This document shows, one piece after another, positions 8,525-17,138 of a stretch of DNA of 64,000 nucleotides; positions within the stretch are counted from its first letter, which is position 1, and the number at the start of each line of letters is the position of its first letter. The stretch covers positions 1 to 64,000 of the forward strand of contig JASNZV010000011.1 in the NCBI GenBank assembly GCA_048499455.1, given 5' to 3'. Below the pieces are notes generated by a model. That model did no database searches. It saw nothing but the letters and a program-made list of their open reading frames with translations, and was not told the DNA's origin. This DNA comes from CFX5 sp023384495 (GTDB taxonomy: Bacteria; Chloroflexota; Anaerolineae; Caldilineales; Caldilineaceae). Made by a program: the position numbers and the translations under genes.

Positions 8525-8577
8525 CCAACTCTATTCGCGGGTGTAGTTGTCGAACCCACAACCGCTATTCGGATAGG
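8504..8577. repeat. 11-bp inverted repeat spanning the end of the dehydrogenase gene
   Basis: CCTATCCGAAT (8504-8514), inside the last codons, is exactly complementary to ATTCGGATAGG (8567-8577). An imperfect inner hairpin (GCGGGTGT...CCACAACCGC) lies between. It could attenuate read-through into the aldolase gene; there is no T-run. Confidence 0.5.
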
Positions 8578-8655
8578 TTCTTAGTCTCTGTGCCGGAGGC
8601 GTTCCCGATATCGACGAATGAGCTTCCGTATAGACATTGAACTGGGGCAACGAGC

Positions 8656-9429
8656 TTGAAAACGAACTGGGTGCGTCAAAAACTACAGGCTGGGGAAGCA
8701 ACGCTCGGCACATTTGTTGGGCTGGGCAGCCCCAATGTCGCTGAACTGCTGGCCCATGCCGGCTTCGATTGGCTGGTCATCGAGACCGAGCACAACGGGC
8801 TGGATTCTGCCGAGATCGAACAGATGCTCATGGCGATGAACGGTACCGACGCCATCCCCATCATTCGGATCCCGGCCGCTGATCACTTCTTTATTCAGCG
8901 GGCGCTGGATATGGGCGGCCTGGGGATCCTGGCCCCCATGGTCCGATCAGCCGAGGAGGCCGCGACGATTGTCCGCGCCACTCGCTACCCGCCGGCCGGC
9001 GCCCGCAGCTTTGGGCCGCTGCGCGCCTCCCACTATACCTTCGATAATGCCGATTACTTTGCGCGCGCCAACGAGAACATTTTGGTGATTCTCATTCTGG
9101 AGACCAAAGAAGCAGTCGCCGATCTAGAGGCCATCCTCTCTGTGCCAGGGGTGGACGGCATCTATCTTGGGCCGTTTGACCTCTGCCTGTCGCTGGGCCT
9201 CGATCCAATGCAACAGCCCTTCGCAGAGGTCGAAGCGCTTGTCGAGCGCGCCTTGGCCCTCTGTAAGGAGAAAGGGGTGGCCTTTGGCATCGGCTGTAGT
9301 ACGCCACAAGAGTTGGCGCAGCGGCGCGCCCAAGGATGCACCCTCTTGGGTTACGGCGCCGACTACAGCCTGCTGGCCAACGCAGCCCGCACCGGTGTGG
9401 AAGCCTTTCAGCGTTTTCGCATTGCTTAA
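8656..9429 (+). CDS. HpcH/HpaI-family class II aldolase
   Basis: The 257-residue protein is a metal-dependent pyruvate-type aldolase of the HpcH/HpaI TIM-barrel family, which splits 2-keto-3-deoxy acids or similar compounds. Family blocks are GTFVGLGSPNVAELLAHAGF, the catalytic-side ETEHNG, ILAPMVRSAEEAA, the metal glutamate in LILETKEAV (about 149) and the metal aspartate in GIYLGPFDL (about 175). The start is a TTG at 8656 with GGGG about nine bases upstream; no in-frame ATG precedes the conserved region. Its stop overlaps the reading frame of the next gene. It probably cleaves a product of the preceding dehydrogenase or of the IolD/IolE branch. Confidence 0.9.
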   Translation: MKTNWVRQKLQAGEATLGTFVGLGSPNVAELLAHAGFDWLVIETEHNGLDSAEIEQMLMAMNGTDAIPIIRIPAADHFFIQRALDMGGLGILAPMVRSAEEAATIVRATRYPPAGARSFGPLRASHYTFDNADYFARANENILVILILETKEAVADLEAILSVPGVDGIYLGPFDLCLSLGLDPMQQPFAEVEALVERALALCKEKGVAFGIGCSTPQELAQRRAQGCTLLGYGADYSLLANAARTGVEAFQRFRIA

Positions 9430-9452
9430 TGATCAGGTCGAGGAGAGCAGAA

Positions 9453-10283
9453 GTGCAGTCTCCCAATAGCATGAGTGGCAAACGGGTGTTGGTCACCGGG
9501 GCCGGCACCGGCATTGGCCGGGGCGTGGCGCTGGCCTTTGCCGGCGCCGGGGCCGATGTCGTCTTGCACTACAGCCATAGCGGGGCCGGCGCACAGAGCG
9601 CCGTCGAGTCGATCCAGGCCAACGGCGGGCGCGCCGCTGCCATGCAGGCCGACTTCAACGACCTGGCGCAGGTCAAACAGGTGTGCGCCCAGGCGATTGA
9701 GTTTCTGGGCGGCATCGATGTGCTGGTCAACAATGCCGGCATCACGATGAACAAACCCTTTCTGGAGGTGACGCCCGAGCAATTCGATACGCTCTATCAG
9801 GTCAACGTGCGCGGCATGTTTTTTGCCACCCAAGCCGCCGCAGCGTCTATGGTGGCGCAAGGGCAGGGCGTGGTGATCAACCTCACCTCGGTCCACGCCT
9901 ACGCCGGCATGACCGAGCATACAGTCTACGCGGGCACCAAGGCCGCCATCGTTGCCTTTACCCGGGTGCTGGCGCTGGAACTGGCGCCCAAAGGCATCCG
10001 GGTCAACGCCATTGCCCCAGGGTGGATTCTGGTAGAAAACCACTTGAAGGTCCTGACCGACCTGGATCGCACGGCGGCAGGGCAAACGATTCCCGCCGGT
10101 GTGATTGGCGAGCCGGCCGATATTGGCCATGTGGCGCTCTTCCTGGCCTCGGATGAGGCGCGCTACATCGTCGGCCAGACCGTTGTGGTGGATGGGGGGC
10201 AACTGGCGATCATGCCGCTGACGGGGGATTTCCGCGAGCGGCGTAAAGAACAGTGGGGGCAAGGGTATGTGCCCAATCTTTGA
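9453..10283 (+). CDS. Short-chain dehydrogenase/reductase (SDR)
   Basis: This is a classical NAD(P)-dependent SDR of 276 residues. It shows the cofactor motif VLVTGAGTGIGRG near residues 12-24, NNAGIT, the catalytic serine in NLTSVHAY (about 145) and YAGTKAA with Tyr about 158 and Lys about 162. The start is read as the GTG at 9453 because GAGGAG lies seven bases before it; alternatives are ATG 9429, overlapping the aldolase stop, and ATG 9471. The C-terminal DGGQLAIM is typical. In this operon it could oxidise inositol or a related polyol to the ketone used by IolE, the role usually held by IolG, but that is an inference. Confidence 0.9.
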   Translation: MQSPNSMSGKRVLVTGAGTGIGRGVALAFAGAGADVVLHYSHSGAGAQSAVESIQANGGRAAAMQADFNDLAQVKQVCAQAIEFLGGIDVLVNNAGITMNKPFLEVTPEQFDTLYQVNVRGMFFATQAAAASMVAQGQGVVINLTSVHAYAGMTEHTVYAGTKAAIVAFTRVLALELAPKGIRVNAIAPGWILVENHLKVLTDLDRTAAGQTIPAGVIGEPADIGHVALFLASDEARYIVGQTVVVDGGQLAIMPLTGDFRERRKEQWGQGYVPNL

Positions 10284-10305
10284 AGTGAAAGGCATCCATT
10301 GACCT

Positions 10306-12201
10306 ATGGGAACAGCACAGCGGCAGGAAACGGTGCGGTTGACGGTGGCTCAGGCCCTGGTACGCTACCTGCAGACGCAATACAGCGAACGAGACGGCCA
10401 GACCCGTCGCCTGATCCCCGCCATCTTTGGCATTTTTGGGCACGGCAATGTCGCCGGGCTTGGTCAAGCCCTGATCGAGTATGGCGACGACCTGCCTTAC
10501 TATCAGCCCTGCAACGAGCAGTCCATGGTACATACAGCCATCGGCTATGCCAAGGCCAACCTGCGCCGGGCCACTCTGGCCTGCACCTCGTCGATTGGGC
10601 CTGGCGCCACCAATATGATCAGCGGGGCGGCTACAGCGACGATCAACCGTCTGCCCGTCTTACTTCTGGCCTCAGATTACTACGTCACTCGCCACCAAGG
10701 CCCTGTCTTGCAGCAGTTGGAGCACCCTGTTTCGGCAGATGTCAGCGTCAACGACTGCTTTCGCCCAGTCAGCCGCTTTTTCGACCGCATCTCGCGCCCT
10801 GAACAGTTGCTCACTGCCTTGCCCGGGGCCATGCGCGTGCTGACCGACCCGGTCGAGACTGGCGCCGTGACCCTGGCCTTGCCGCAAGATATCCAGGCGC
10901 ACGCCTACGATTACCCACGCCACTTCTTCAAAGAACGGATCTGGCCCATCGAGCGCTCCCTACCCCAACCCCAGCGGGTCGGCGAAGCAGTGCAAATGCT
11001 GGCTCAGGCGCAACGTCCAGTGATCATCGCCGGTGGCGGAGTGCATTACGCCGAGGCGTGGTCAGAGTTGCAAACCTTTGCAGAAACTTTCGGCATCCCA
11101 GTCGGTGAGACTTTCGCCGGCAAGGGAGCGTTGCGGCAGAACTCATCCCTCTTATTGGGTGGGTTCGGCGTTACCGGCGCCCCAGCCGCCGCCCAGATCG
11201 TGGCCGCTGCCGACCTGGTCATCTGCATCGGCACACGGCTGACTGATTTCACCACCGGCTCGCACTCAGCCTTTCAGCACCCTGAGGTGAAGTTTATCCA
11301 CATCAATGTCAGCGGCCACGACGCCTATAAGCTGGGGGCGCTGCCGCTGGTTGCTGATGCGCGCGAGGCGTTGCGGGCGCTCATCCAGGCCGGGCGGACA
11401 GCGGGGGTCCAGCCCAATCGCACCTACCTGGAAGAGATTGCGACGGCCAATGCCGCGTGGCAGCGCCAACTGGCCACCGAGGTCTACACCCAACACCCCG
11501 GCGAAGCCATGAGCCAGGGCCAGTTGATCGGCATCTTGAACGAAGAAGCCCAGCAGGGTGACACAATCATTGCCGCAGCCGGCAGCCCGCCCGGCGACCT
11601 GCACAAGCTGTGGAGTGTCCACAACGGAACACACTGCCATCTGGAGTTTGGTTACTCTTGTATGGGCTATGAACTACCGGCGGGTTTGGGTGTGCGTATG
11701 GCCCAGCCCGAGGGTGAAGTCTACGTGCTGATCGGTGACGGTACCTATTTGATGAATCCTAGCGAGCTCGTTACCGCCGTACAGGAAGGTCTCAAGGTGA
11801 CAGTCATCGTCTCCGAAAACCACGGCTATCAGGTCATCCGCCAGTTGCAGATGAACCGCGTGGGACACAGCTTTGGCAACGAATTCCGAGCACGTGACGG
11901 CGCAACCCGCCGGCTCGAAGGCGACTATTTGTCGATCGACTTTGTCAAAAATGCCGGGAGCATGGGCGCCCGCACCTGGCGCGTGGCCACACCCGACCAA
12001 GTCCGCCAGGCGCTGCGTGAGGCCCGCCAGGAAACCCAACCTTGTGTGATCGTCGTCGAGACCGAGAAGCACCGCTACCTGCCCGGCGCCAACATCTGGT
12101 GGGACGTAGCAAGCGCCGAGGTGACCAATGACGCCGTCACCTACGAATTGCGCCAGGCTTACGAGGAGGATCGAGACCGATTGCAGCGGTTCTACTATTG
12201 A
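10306..12201 (+). CDS. iolD: 3D-(3,5/4)-trihydroxycyclohexane-1,2-dione hydrolase-like TPP enzyme
   Basis: IolD is the thiamine-diphosphate enzyme that opens the six-carbon ring in myo-inositol catabolism. The 631-residue protein has the IolD-specific start FGIFGHGNVAGLGQAL, the cofactor glutamate in CNEQSMVHTAIGYAKA (about residue 72), TSSIGPGATNM, an extended central domain and the C-terminal diphosphate/metal motif GDGTYLMNPSEL (about 477). Length agrees with IolD and exceeds acetolactate synthases by about 60 residues. The ATG at 10306 starts 22 bases after the SDR stop. IolE follows directly, which supports the pathway call. No iolG, iolB, iolC or iolJ lies nearby. Confidence 0.9.
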   Translation: MGTAQRQETVRLTVAQALVRYLQTQYSERDGQTRRLIPAIFGIFGHGNVAGLGQALIEYGDDLPYYQPCNEQSMVHTAIGYAKANLRRATLACTSSIGPGATNMISGAATATINRLPVLLLASDYYVTRHQGPVLQQLEHPVSADVSVNDCFRPVSRFFDRISRPEQLLTALPGAMRVLTDPVETGAVTLALPQDIQAHAYDYPRHFFKERIWPIERSLPQPQRVGEAVQMLAQAQRPVIIAGGGVHYAEAWSELQTFAETFGIPVGETFAGKGALRQNSSLLLGGFGVTGAPAAAQIVAAADLVICIGTRLTDFTTGSHSAFQHPEVKFIHINVSGHDAYKLGALPLVADAREALRALIQAGRTAGVQPNRTYLEEIATANAAWQRQLATEVYTQHPGEAMSQGQLIGILNEEAQQGDTIIAAAGSPPGDLHKLWSVHNGTHCHLEFGYSCMGYELPAGLGVRMAQPEGEVYVLIGDGTYLMNPSELVTAVQEGLKVTVIVSENHGYQVIRQLQMNRVGHSFGNEFRARDGATRRLEGDYLSIDFVKNAGSMGARTWRVATPDQVRQALREARQETQPCVIVVETEKHRYLPGANIWWDVASAEVTNDAVTYELRQAYEEDRDRLQRFYY

Positions 12202-12244
12202 TTCTATTCGTACAGCATGGTGGCAGACATTTCGGGAGGAACTC

Positions 12245-13132
12245 ATGGATATCAAGGTTGGCAGTGCGCCAGACTCGTGGGGAGTTTGGTTTCCCAGTGA
12301 CCCCAAACAGACTCCATGGCAGCGCTTTTTGGATGAAATTGTCGAGGCCGGCTACGAATGGACCGAGCTTGGACCTTACGGCTATCTCCCCACCGACCTG
12401 CCCACCCTGCGCGCCGAGTTGGACAGGCGGGGGTTGAAAGTCGCGGCCACCTTTGCGATGGGCGCCTTAGAGGACCCCGCCGGCTGGCCAGCCCTGGAGC
12501 AACAAGTGCTGGGCGCCGGTGAGCTACTGGCGGCGCTGGGCGCCAAGTATCTCGTGCTGATTGACGATTCCTACACCGATCTCTTTACGGGCGAATTGCT
12601 GGCGCCACGCCAGTTGCCCGACGATGCCTGGCAGCGGCTGATCGACACCACGCACAAGGTAGCCGATCTGGCCCACGACCGTTTTGGCCTCACGCTTGTC
12701 TTCCACCCTCATGCCGAGACGCATGTAGAGTACGAAGCGCAGATCGAGGCGTTTCTGGCGCAGACTGACCCCGCTCGCGTCTCACTCTGCCTTGACACCG
12801 GGCATCATGCCTATCGCGGCGGTGACCCGGTCAGCTTTATGCGGCGCTACCACCAGCGCATCCCCTATCTCCACCTCAAGAGCGTGGATCGGGAAGTGCA
12901 GGCAAAAGTCGAGGCCGAGCAGATCCCCTTTGCCAAAGCTGTGCAGGCCGATATGTTTGTCGAACCTTCGCAAGGGGCCGTCGATTTCCTGGCCTTTCGC
13001 GACGTTCTGCGCGAGATCGACTTCAACGGCTGGGCCATCGTCGAGCAGGACATGTACCCGGCGCTGTTTGATAAACCACTGCCCATTGCCAAACGGACTC
13101 GCGCCTATCTGCGCCAGATCGGGATCGGCTGA
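12245..13132 (+). CDS. iolE: Inosose dehydratase-like sugar isomerase (IolE-like)
   Basis: The 295-residue protein belongs to the AP-endonuclease-2-like TIM barrels. It opens with the IolE-typical SAPDSWGVWFPSDP. Metal ligands are plausible in TLVFHPHAETHVEY, LCLDTGHHAYRGG, YLHLKSVD and AIVEQDMYP. IolE dehydrates scyllo-inosose to the dione consumed by IolD, the gene just upstream. The ATG at 12245 is preceded by GGGAGGAA at good spacing; a longer frame from 12128 overlaps iolD and is rejected. Substrate preference might differ from classical IolE because the rest of the iol set is missing. Confidence 0.85.
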   Translation: MDIKVGSAPDSWGVWFPSDPKQTPWQRFLDEIVEAGYEWTELGPYGYLPTDLPTLRAELDRRGLKVAATFAMGALEDPAGWPALEQQVLGAGELLAALGAKYLVLIDDSYTDLFTGELLAPRQLPDDAWQRLIDTTHKVADLAHDRFGLTLVFHPHAETHVEYEAQIEAFLAQTDPARVSLCLDTGHHAYRGGDPVSFMRRYHQRIPYLHLKSVDREVQAKVEAEQIPFAKAVQADMFVEPSQGAVDFLAFRDVLREIDFNGWAIVEQDMYPALFDKPLPIAKRTRAYLRQIGIG

Positions 13133-13151
13133 TTGCACAAAGGGGAGCACC

Positions 13152-13946
13152 ATGATTACGCCGATGGATGAATATCTGTTTGATCTACACGGCTACACCG
13201 TGATCCGCCAAGCGCTTGCCCGCGACCATGTGGGGGCCATCAACGCCTGGATCGACGCCCTGCCCCAACTCGAACCAGGACAGTGGTACGGCAATGTCTA
13301 TACCCAATCCTATGGCGGCATCGACGGCGCCAATTTGCAGGATATCATCGAGGGCGGCGAGATCTTTGAGCGGCTGATTGACCATCCGACCTGGATCGAC
13401 CAGGTGCGCCATTATCTGGGACCCAGCACCAAACCCTACATCTACGAGGTCTTCGTCAATGTGCGGTCGTCCGGCGGCTATATTGGCGTGCATTCGGGCG
13501 GCCACAATGTGGATCATCACCAGCGGAGCGGGCGCCGCAATGGACAGTGGGTCTGCTCCATGCTCTCGCTGCTGGCGCCGCTCACCGATGTGGGGCCAGG
13601 GGATGGCGCCACCGTGATCATTCCTGGCAGCCACAAGTCCGATTTCCCCCACCCGCAGCAAGACCAGACCGGCGGGATCAGCCAGGGTTCGGGCGAGCGA
13701 CTGGCCGGCGCCGTGGAGATCCATCTCAAAGCCGGCGATGCGCTGTTGTTCAACGATGCGCTCTGCCACGGCTCGGCCCAACGCACCAATCCGGGGGAGC
13801 GCCGGATGATCACCATGCGCTATGTCCCTGCGCTCTTTGCCCATCGCTTTGGCTATGAACCCTCGCCCGAACTGGCAGAGCGGCTGAGTCCCGAACGGCT
13901 AGCCCTGGTGCAGCCGATCCCGCCGCGCCGGCGACCGGGGAGGTAA
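13152..13946 (+). CDS. Phytanoyl-CoA dioxygenase (PhyH) family oxygenase
   Basis: The 264-residue protein resembles PhyH oxygenases: DLHGYTVIRQALARDHV at the start, a jelly-roll core and AGDALLFNDALCHGSAQRT with a distal His near 206 and Arg in ERRMITMRYVP. The first metal motif is unusual: GVHSGGHNVDHH replaces a plain HxD, so the iron ligands are uncertain. GGAG precedes ATG 13152; a second ATG at 13164 is possible. It follows iolE after 19 bases and is probably part of the same transcript. Its role beside a cyclitol pathway is unknown. Confidence 0.8.
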   Translation: MITPMDEYLFDLHGYTVIRQALARDHVGAINAWIDALPQLEPGQWYGNVYTQSYGGIDGANLQDIIEGGEIFERLIDHPTWIDQVRHYLGPSTKPYIYEVFVNVRSSGGYIGVHSGGHNVDHHQRSGRRNGQWVCSMLSLLAPLTDVGPGDGATVIIPGSHKSDFPHPQQDQTGGISQGSGERLAGAVEIHLKAGDALLFNDALCHGSAQRTNPGERRMITMRYVPALFAHRFGYEPSPELAERLSPERLALVQPIPPRRRPGR

Positions 13947-13993
13947 GCAGTCTCTACGGGTACTCTCTCACCGATGGGCTGAGGGAGAGGAGA

Positions 13994-15850
13994 ATGATGA
14001 GCATTAACCAGGTGACCCTACGGCGGGTAACTGAGCAGTTGCCGGATAGTACCGATATGCTCGACCTTGAGACCATGAAACCAGCCGGAGCGTGGCAGAC
14101 GGTCACCGCGCCCGACACATTGGATCTGGCTCAGCGCGCCGCCCTGGCGGTCAATGTCCTGACGGCCAGCCTCAAGCCGGAGCATGCCTATGCCGTCACC
14201 CAGTCGTTTCGTTTTGACACGCAGCCGCCGTTTGATGCGTCGCCAAACTGGATGCCAATGAAATTCGTGCGGGCTTTGCCCCTCATGCGCACCATGTGTG
14301 GCAGCATGGCCAACCTAGAGATCGAGCGCGCCGCCATGAGCGCCATGCTGGAGCAGATTGCCGACGATGGGCAGCTCTACTTTCCCATCTCCGCCGATGG
14401 GCCGCCGGCTGGCACGGCCTACCCGGTCATGAGCGGGATCGCCGTCCTGGCGTTCTTGACCTGGTACGGCCGCGACCACAACCCAACCTGGCTGGAGTGG
14501 ACAAAAGTGGTGGTCGCAGGGTTAAAAGCTGGCATGATCCAGGTCGGCGACTACGCCTACATCCCGCCCGAGTGCAGCCTGAGCCGCGACGGGCGCTGGC
14601 ACTGGACGCTGCGGGGTGGGCGCCAGTGGCCGCCGGGCTATACGCCCTATGTGCCACCCGCCGAACCAACCAGCGATCAACAGGGCTTCGAGGGTGCGGT
14701 CAAGTGGGAACAATCCAACGTCATCAAAGCCCTGGTGCGCGCCTACGAGGTGCTGGGCGATGAGGATGCGCTGGCCCATGCCTGGCAGCTCGCCCGGTTT
14801 TGCCTGAAACCCACACTGTGGGAGCCAGGCGATGACAACGGCCATCCAGGGATTGAACACGGGGTCTGGGCCGGCCATCTGCACGGCAACCTCAATGCCC
14901 TTTCTGCCTTGCTCGACCTGGCTACGGCGACAGGCGATAGCCACCTCAAACAGCTCGTGCGCCAGGGCTACGAACATGCACGAAGTCACGGCGCGATCCG
15001 TCTGGGGTGGATGCCCTCGTGGATCGCCCCCCAACGATTTGGCCGGCCAGCCAGCGCCGCCGTCGAGAGCGAGGGATGCGGGATCGCCGATACACTGATG
15101 CTCGCGGTCCAGTTAACCGACGCCGGGTTGGGCGATTACTGGGATGATGTGGACGCCATTGTGCGCAATCATCTGATCGAACTGCAAATGGTCGATCTGG
15201 CGGCCATGCGCTGCGCCTGTGGCAGCGCTGAATATGATTCCATTCTGCAACGCTTTGTGGGGGGCTTTACCCAGGCAGTGCTCACCGCCAACCTACGGTC
15301 GGCAATCTATGGCTGTTGCACCGGCAACGGTACTCGTTCTCTCTACCATGCCTGGGAAGCGATTACCCGTTTTCACCAGGGCGTGGCCACGGTCAATCTC
15401 TGGCTCAACCGTGCTTCCACTTGGCTGGACATTGACAGCTATTTGCCGTACGAGGGGAAAGTCGTACTGCACAACAAACAGGCCCACACCCTGCTCGTGC
15501 GCATCCCCTACTGGGTGAACCGGCAGGCGCTCGTTTGTTCCCTCAATGAACGACCGGTCGCCGCTGAATATGCGGGCAACACGCTGTTGTTCCAAGGGTT
15601 GCAGCCCGGCGACACCCTTTTCCTTGACTTTCCGATCCCTGAGACGACCGAGCGCTACACTATCGGCGACCAGACCTACACCGCAACGCTGCGTGGGAGC
15701 ACAGTTGTCGATCTACAGCCTCGGGCAACGGCTGACAGCGCCCACCGGAACAAGGTTCCTTTCTTTTTGCGGGAAGAGTTGCGGGGAACGGTTGCACCAC
15801 TGCAGACGGTACAACGGTTCGTTCCCGAACAAGTGCTGCCGGTCTACTGA
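13994..15850 (+). CDS. GH127-like (beta-L-arabinofuranosidase-related) protein
   Basis: The 618-residue protein has an alpha/alpha-barrel-like helical region (residues 100-400) and a C-terminal beta domain. Candidate zinc and catalytic residues match the order known for GH127: Glu in AAVESEGCGIAD (about 358-360), a C-x-C in RCACGSAEY (about 407/409) and a Cys pair in YGCCTGNGTRSLYHAWE (about 440/441). GH127 enzymes release L-arabinofuranose using a zinc-bound cysteine nucleophile. There is no signal peptide, so it would act in the cytoplasm. AGAGGAGA precedes the ATG pair at 13994. Overall similarity seems distant, so specificity is open. Confidence 0.65.
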   Translation: MMSINQVTLRRVTEQLPDSTDMLDLETMKPAGAWQTVTAPDTLDLAQRAALAVNVLTASLKPEHAYAVTQSFRFDTQPPFDASPNWMPMKFVRALPLMRTMCGSMANLEIERAAMSAMLEQIADDGQLYFPISADGPPAGTAYPVMSGIAVLAFLTWYGRDHNPTWLEWTKVVVAGLKAGMIQVGDYAYIPPECSLSRDGRWHWTLRGGRQWPPGYTPYVPPAEPTSDQQGFEGAVKWEQSNVIKALVRAYEVLGDEDALAHAWQLARFCLKPTLWEPGDDNGHPGIEHGVWAGHLHGNLNALSALLDLATATGDSHLKQLVRQGYEHARSHGAIRLGWMPSWIAPQRFGRPASAAVESEGCGIADTLMLAVQLTDAGLGDYWDDVDAIVRNHLIELQMVDLAAMRCACGSAEYDSILQRFVGGFTQAVLTANLRSAIYGCCTGNGTRSLYHAWEAITRFHQGVATVNLWLNRASTWLDIDSYLPYEGKVVLHNKQAHTLLVRIPYWVNRQALVCSLNERPVAAEYAGNTLLFQGLQPGDTLFLDFPIPETTERYTIGDQTYTATLRGSTVVDLQPRATADSAHRNKVPFFLREELRGTVAPLQTVQRFVPEQVLPVY

Positions 15851-15851
15851 G

Positions 15852-16054
15852 CCTGTTTCGTATCAGAACCATGCTGTTTCGTGCTCTTGTTTCAACTCTG
15901 AACGCTGCTGTTTAGCGTAGTGCGTAGGTCGGGCTACCAGCCCGACGGCCGGAATTTTTAGGCTGCTAGTAGGACCAGCGAGAGCGTCGGGCTGGTAGCC
16001 CGACCTACGAAACTGTTTGTACTCTCCTGTTTCAATTCTGACACTGCTGTTTAG
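15852..16054. repeat. Imperfect direct repeats flanking a paired hairpin
   Basis: CTCTTGTTTCAACTCTGAAC (15884 onward, ending TGCTGTTTAG at 15915) recurs as CTCCTGTTTCAATTCTGAC (16024 onward, ending TGCTGTTTAG at 16054). A weaker third copy starts near 15852. The copies bracket the inverted repeat at 15923-16009, as if the palindrome had inserted into or been duplicated with them. Confidence 0.55.
15923..16009. repeat. Perfect 25-bp inverted repeat, GTAGGTC paired-hairpin family
   Basis: The 25 bases at 15923-15947 are exactly complementary to 15985-16009. Each arm is also its own hairpin (GTCGGGCT-ACC-AGCCCGAC). The ends read CGTAGGTC...GACCTACG, the same ends as the element at 26202-26269. 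It is 57 bases before a PhyH start. Confidence 0.8.
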
Positions 16055-16065
16055 GAGGATATTCC

Positions 16066-16926
16066 ATGAGTAGGTTGCAGTTGACACCCCAACAGTTGGC
16101 TTTTATGGAGACCTTTGGCTATCTGGTCTTTCCTGGGCTGCTCAGCGACACGATCGACCGCATTATCGATGAATTTGAAGCTGTCTTTGCCCAGCACGGC
16201 GGTGGTCACGATGGCAAGCCCCATGACGGCACTGCTCGCTCGTGTCTCGTTCCCTTTATTGACCAGAACGAGTACCTCGCCAGCCTACTCGATGACCCGC
16301 GCATCGATGGCATCTTTACCAGTCTCCTGAGCGAGGACTACAACTACCTGGGCAGCGATGGCAACTATTATGTGGGCGATACTGGCTGGCATTCCGACAC
16401 GGACTGGAGTGGCCGCATGCGCGGCAAGCCCCCACGCATCTTCTACAAGCTAGCTTTATACCTCGACCCGGTCACGGGCGACACCGGTGCGCTGCGGGTG
16501 ATCCCCGGCAGCCATCGCTACGGCGACCGCTTTGCCGAAGACCTCCAACAGACCGTGCGCAACTCACAAGAGAAACTAGGCATTTCCGGCGCCGAAGTGC
16601 CGGCAATTGCCCTCAACAGCAATCCGGGCGATGTGGTGGTATTCAACCAAAACACCAAGCACAGTTCCTGGGGCGGCAGCAACCGCCGGCGCATGTTTAC
16701 CATCAATTGCACGGCTCGCTATGGAGAGGATGAACTGCCCTATCTGCGCAACGAGATCAGCGCCTTCGCCCGCTTCTGGATCGACTCAGTCTACGGCGAG
16801 GCAATGCTGCGCACAGCCACCCCAGAGCGTATGGTGCATCTGCACCAACCATTAAGCTTCCAGGATCACTTGATTGCGGAGGTGCAAAAAGCAAAAGAGA
16901 CCATGAAAGAACCATCACGCGGGTAG
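16066..16926 (+). CDS. Phytanoyl-CoA dioxygenase (PhyH) family oxygenase
   Basis: The 286-residue protein carries a clear HxD iron motif in TGWHSDTDWSG (His about 109, Asp about 111), YLDPVTGDTGALRVIPGSH on the core strand pair, and a distal His in NTKHSSWGGSNRRRMF (about 199) followed by the oxoglutarate-side arginines. AGGAGG lies before ATG 16066. It is closely related in layout to the PhyH gene at 20539; both flank the ABC importer genes. It is a predicted cytoplasmic Fe(II)/2-oxoglutarate oxygenase whose substrate is unknown. Confidence 0.9.
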   Translation: MSRLQLTPQQLAFMETFGYLVFPGLLSDTIDRIIDEFEAVFAQHGGGHDGKPHDGTARSCLVPFIDQNEYLASLLDDPRIDGIFTSLLSEDYNYLGSDGNYYVGDTGWHSDTDWSGRMRGKPPRIFYKLALYLDPVTGDTGALRVIPGSHRYGDRFAEDLQQTVRNSQEKLGISGAEVPAIALNSNPGDVVVFNQNTKHSSWGGSNRRRMFTINCTARYGEDELPYLRNEISAFARFWIDSVYGEAMLRTATPERMVHLHQPLSFQDHLIAEVQKAKETMKEPSRG

Positions 16927-17138
16927 GGCAGATGATGTGTCTGCCAATGCGGAGCACTAGCAGAGCTTGCCAGACAAGGCAGAATCTCGGCCAGTGCCGT
17001 GTAGCGTTACTGGAACCTATTGATAGGATGTCCCCTACAAGCTAGAGTAAGCGGCTCCCTACAGCATCTGTTACGCTCTTACCAGCCTGTCTCGTGTTGT
17101 CGTATTTTTGTGTCAAGCGTACCAAAGGAGGAGAGACC

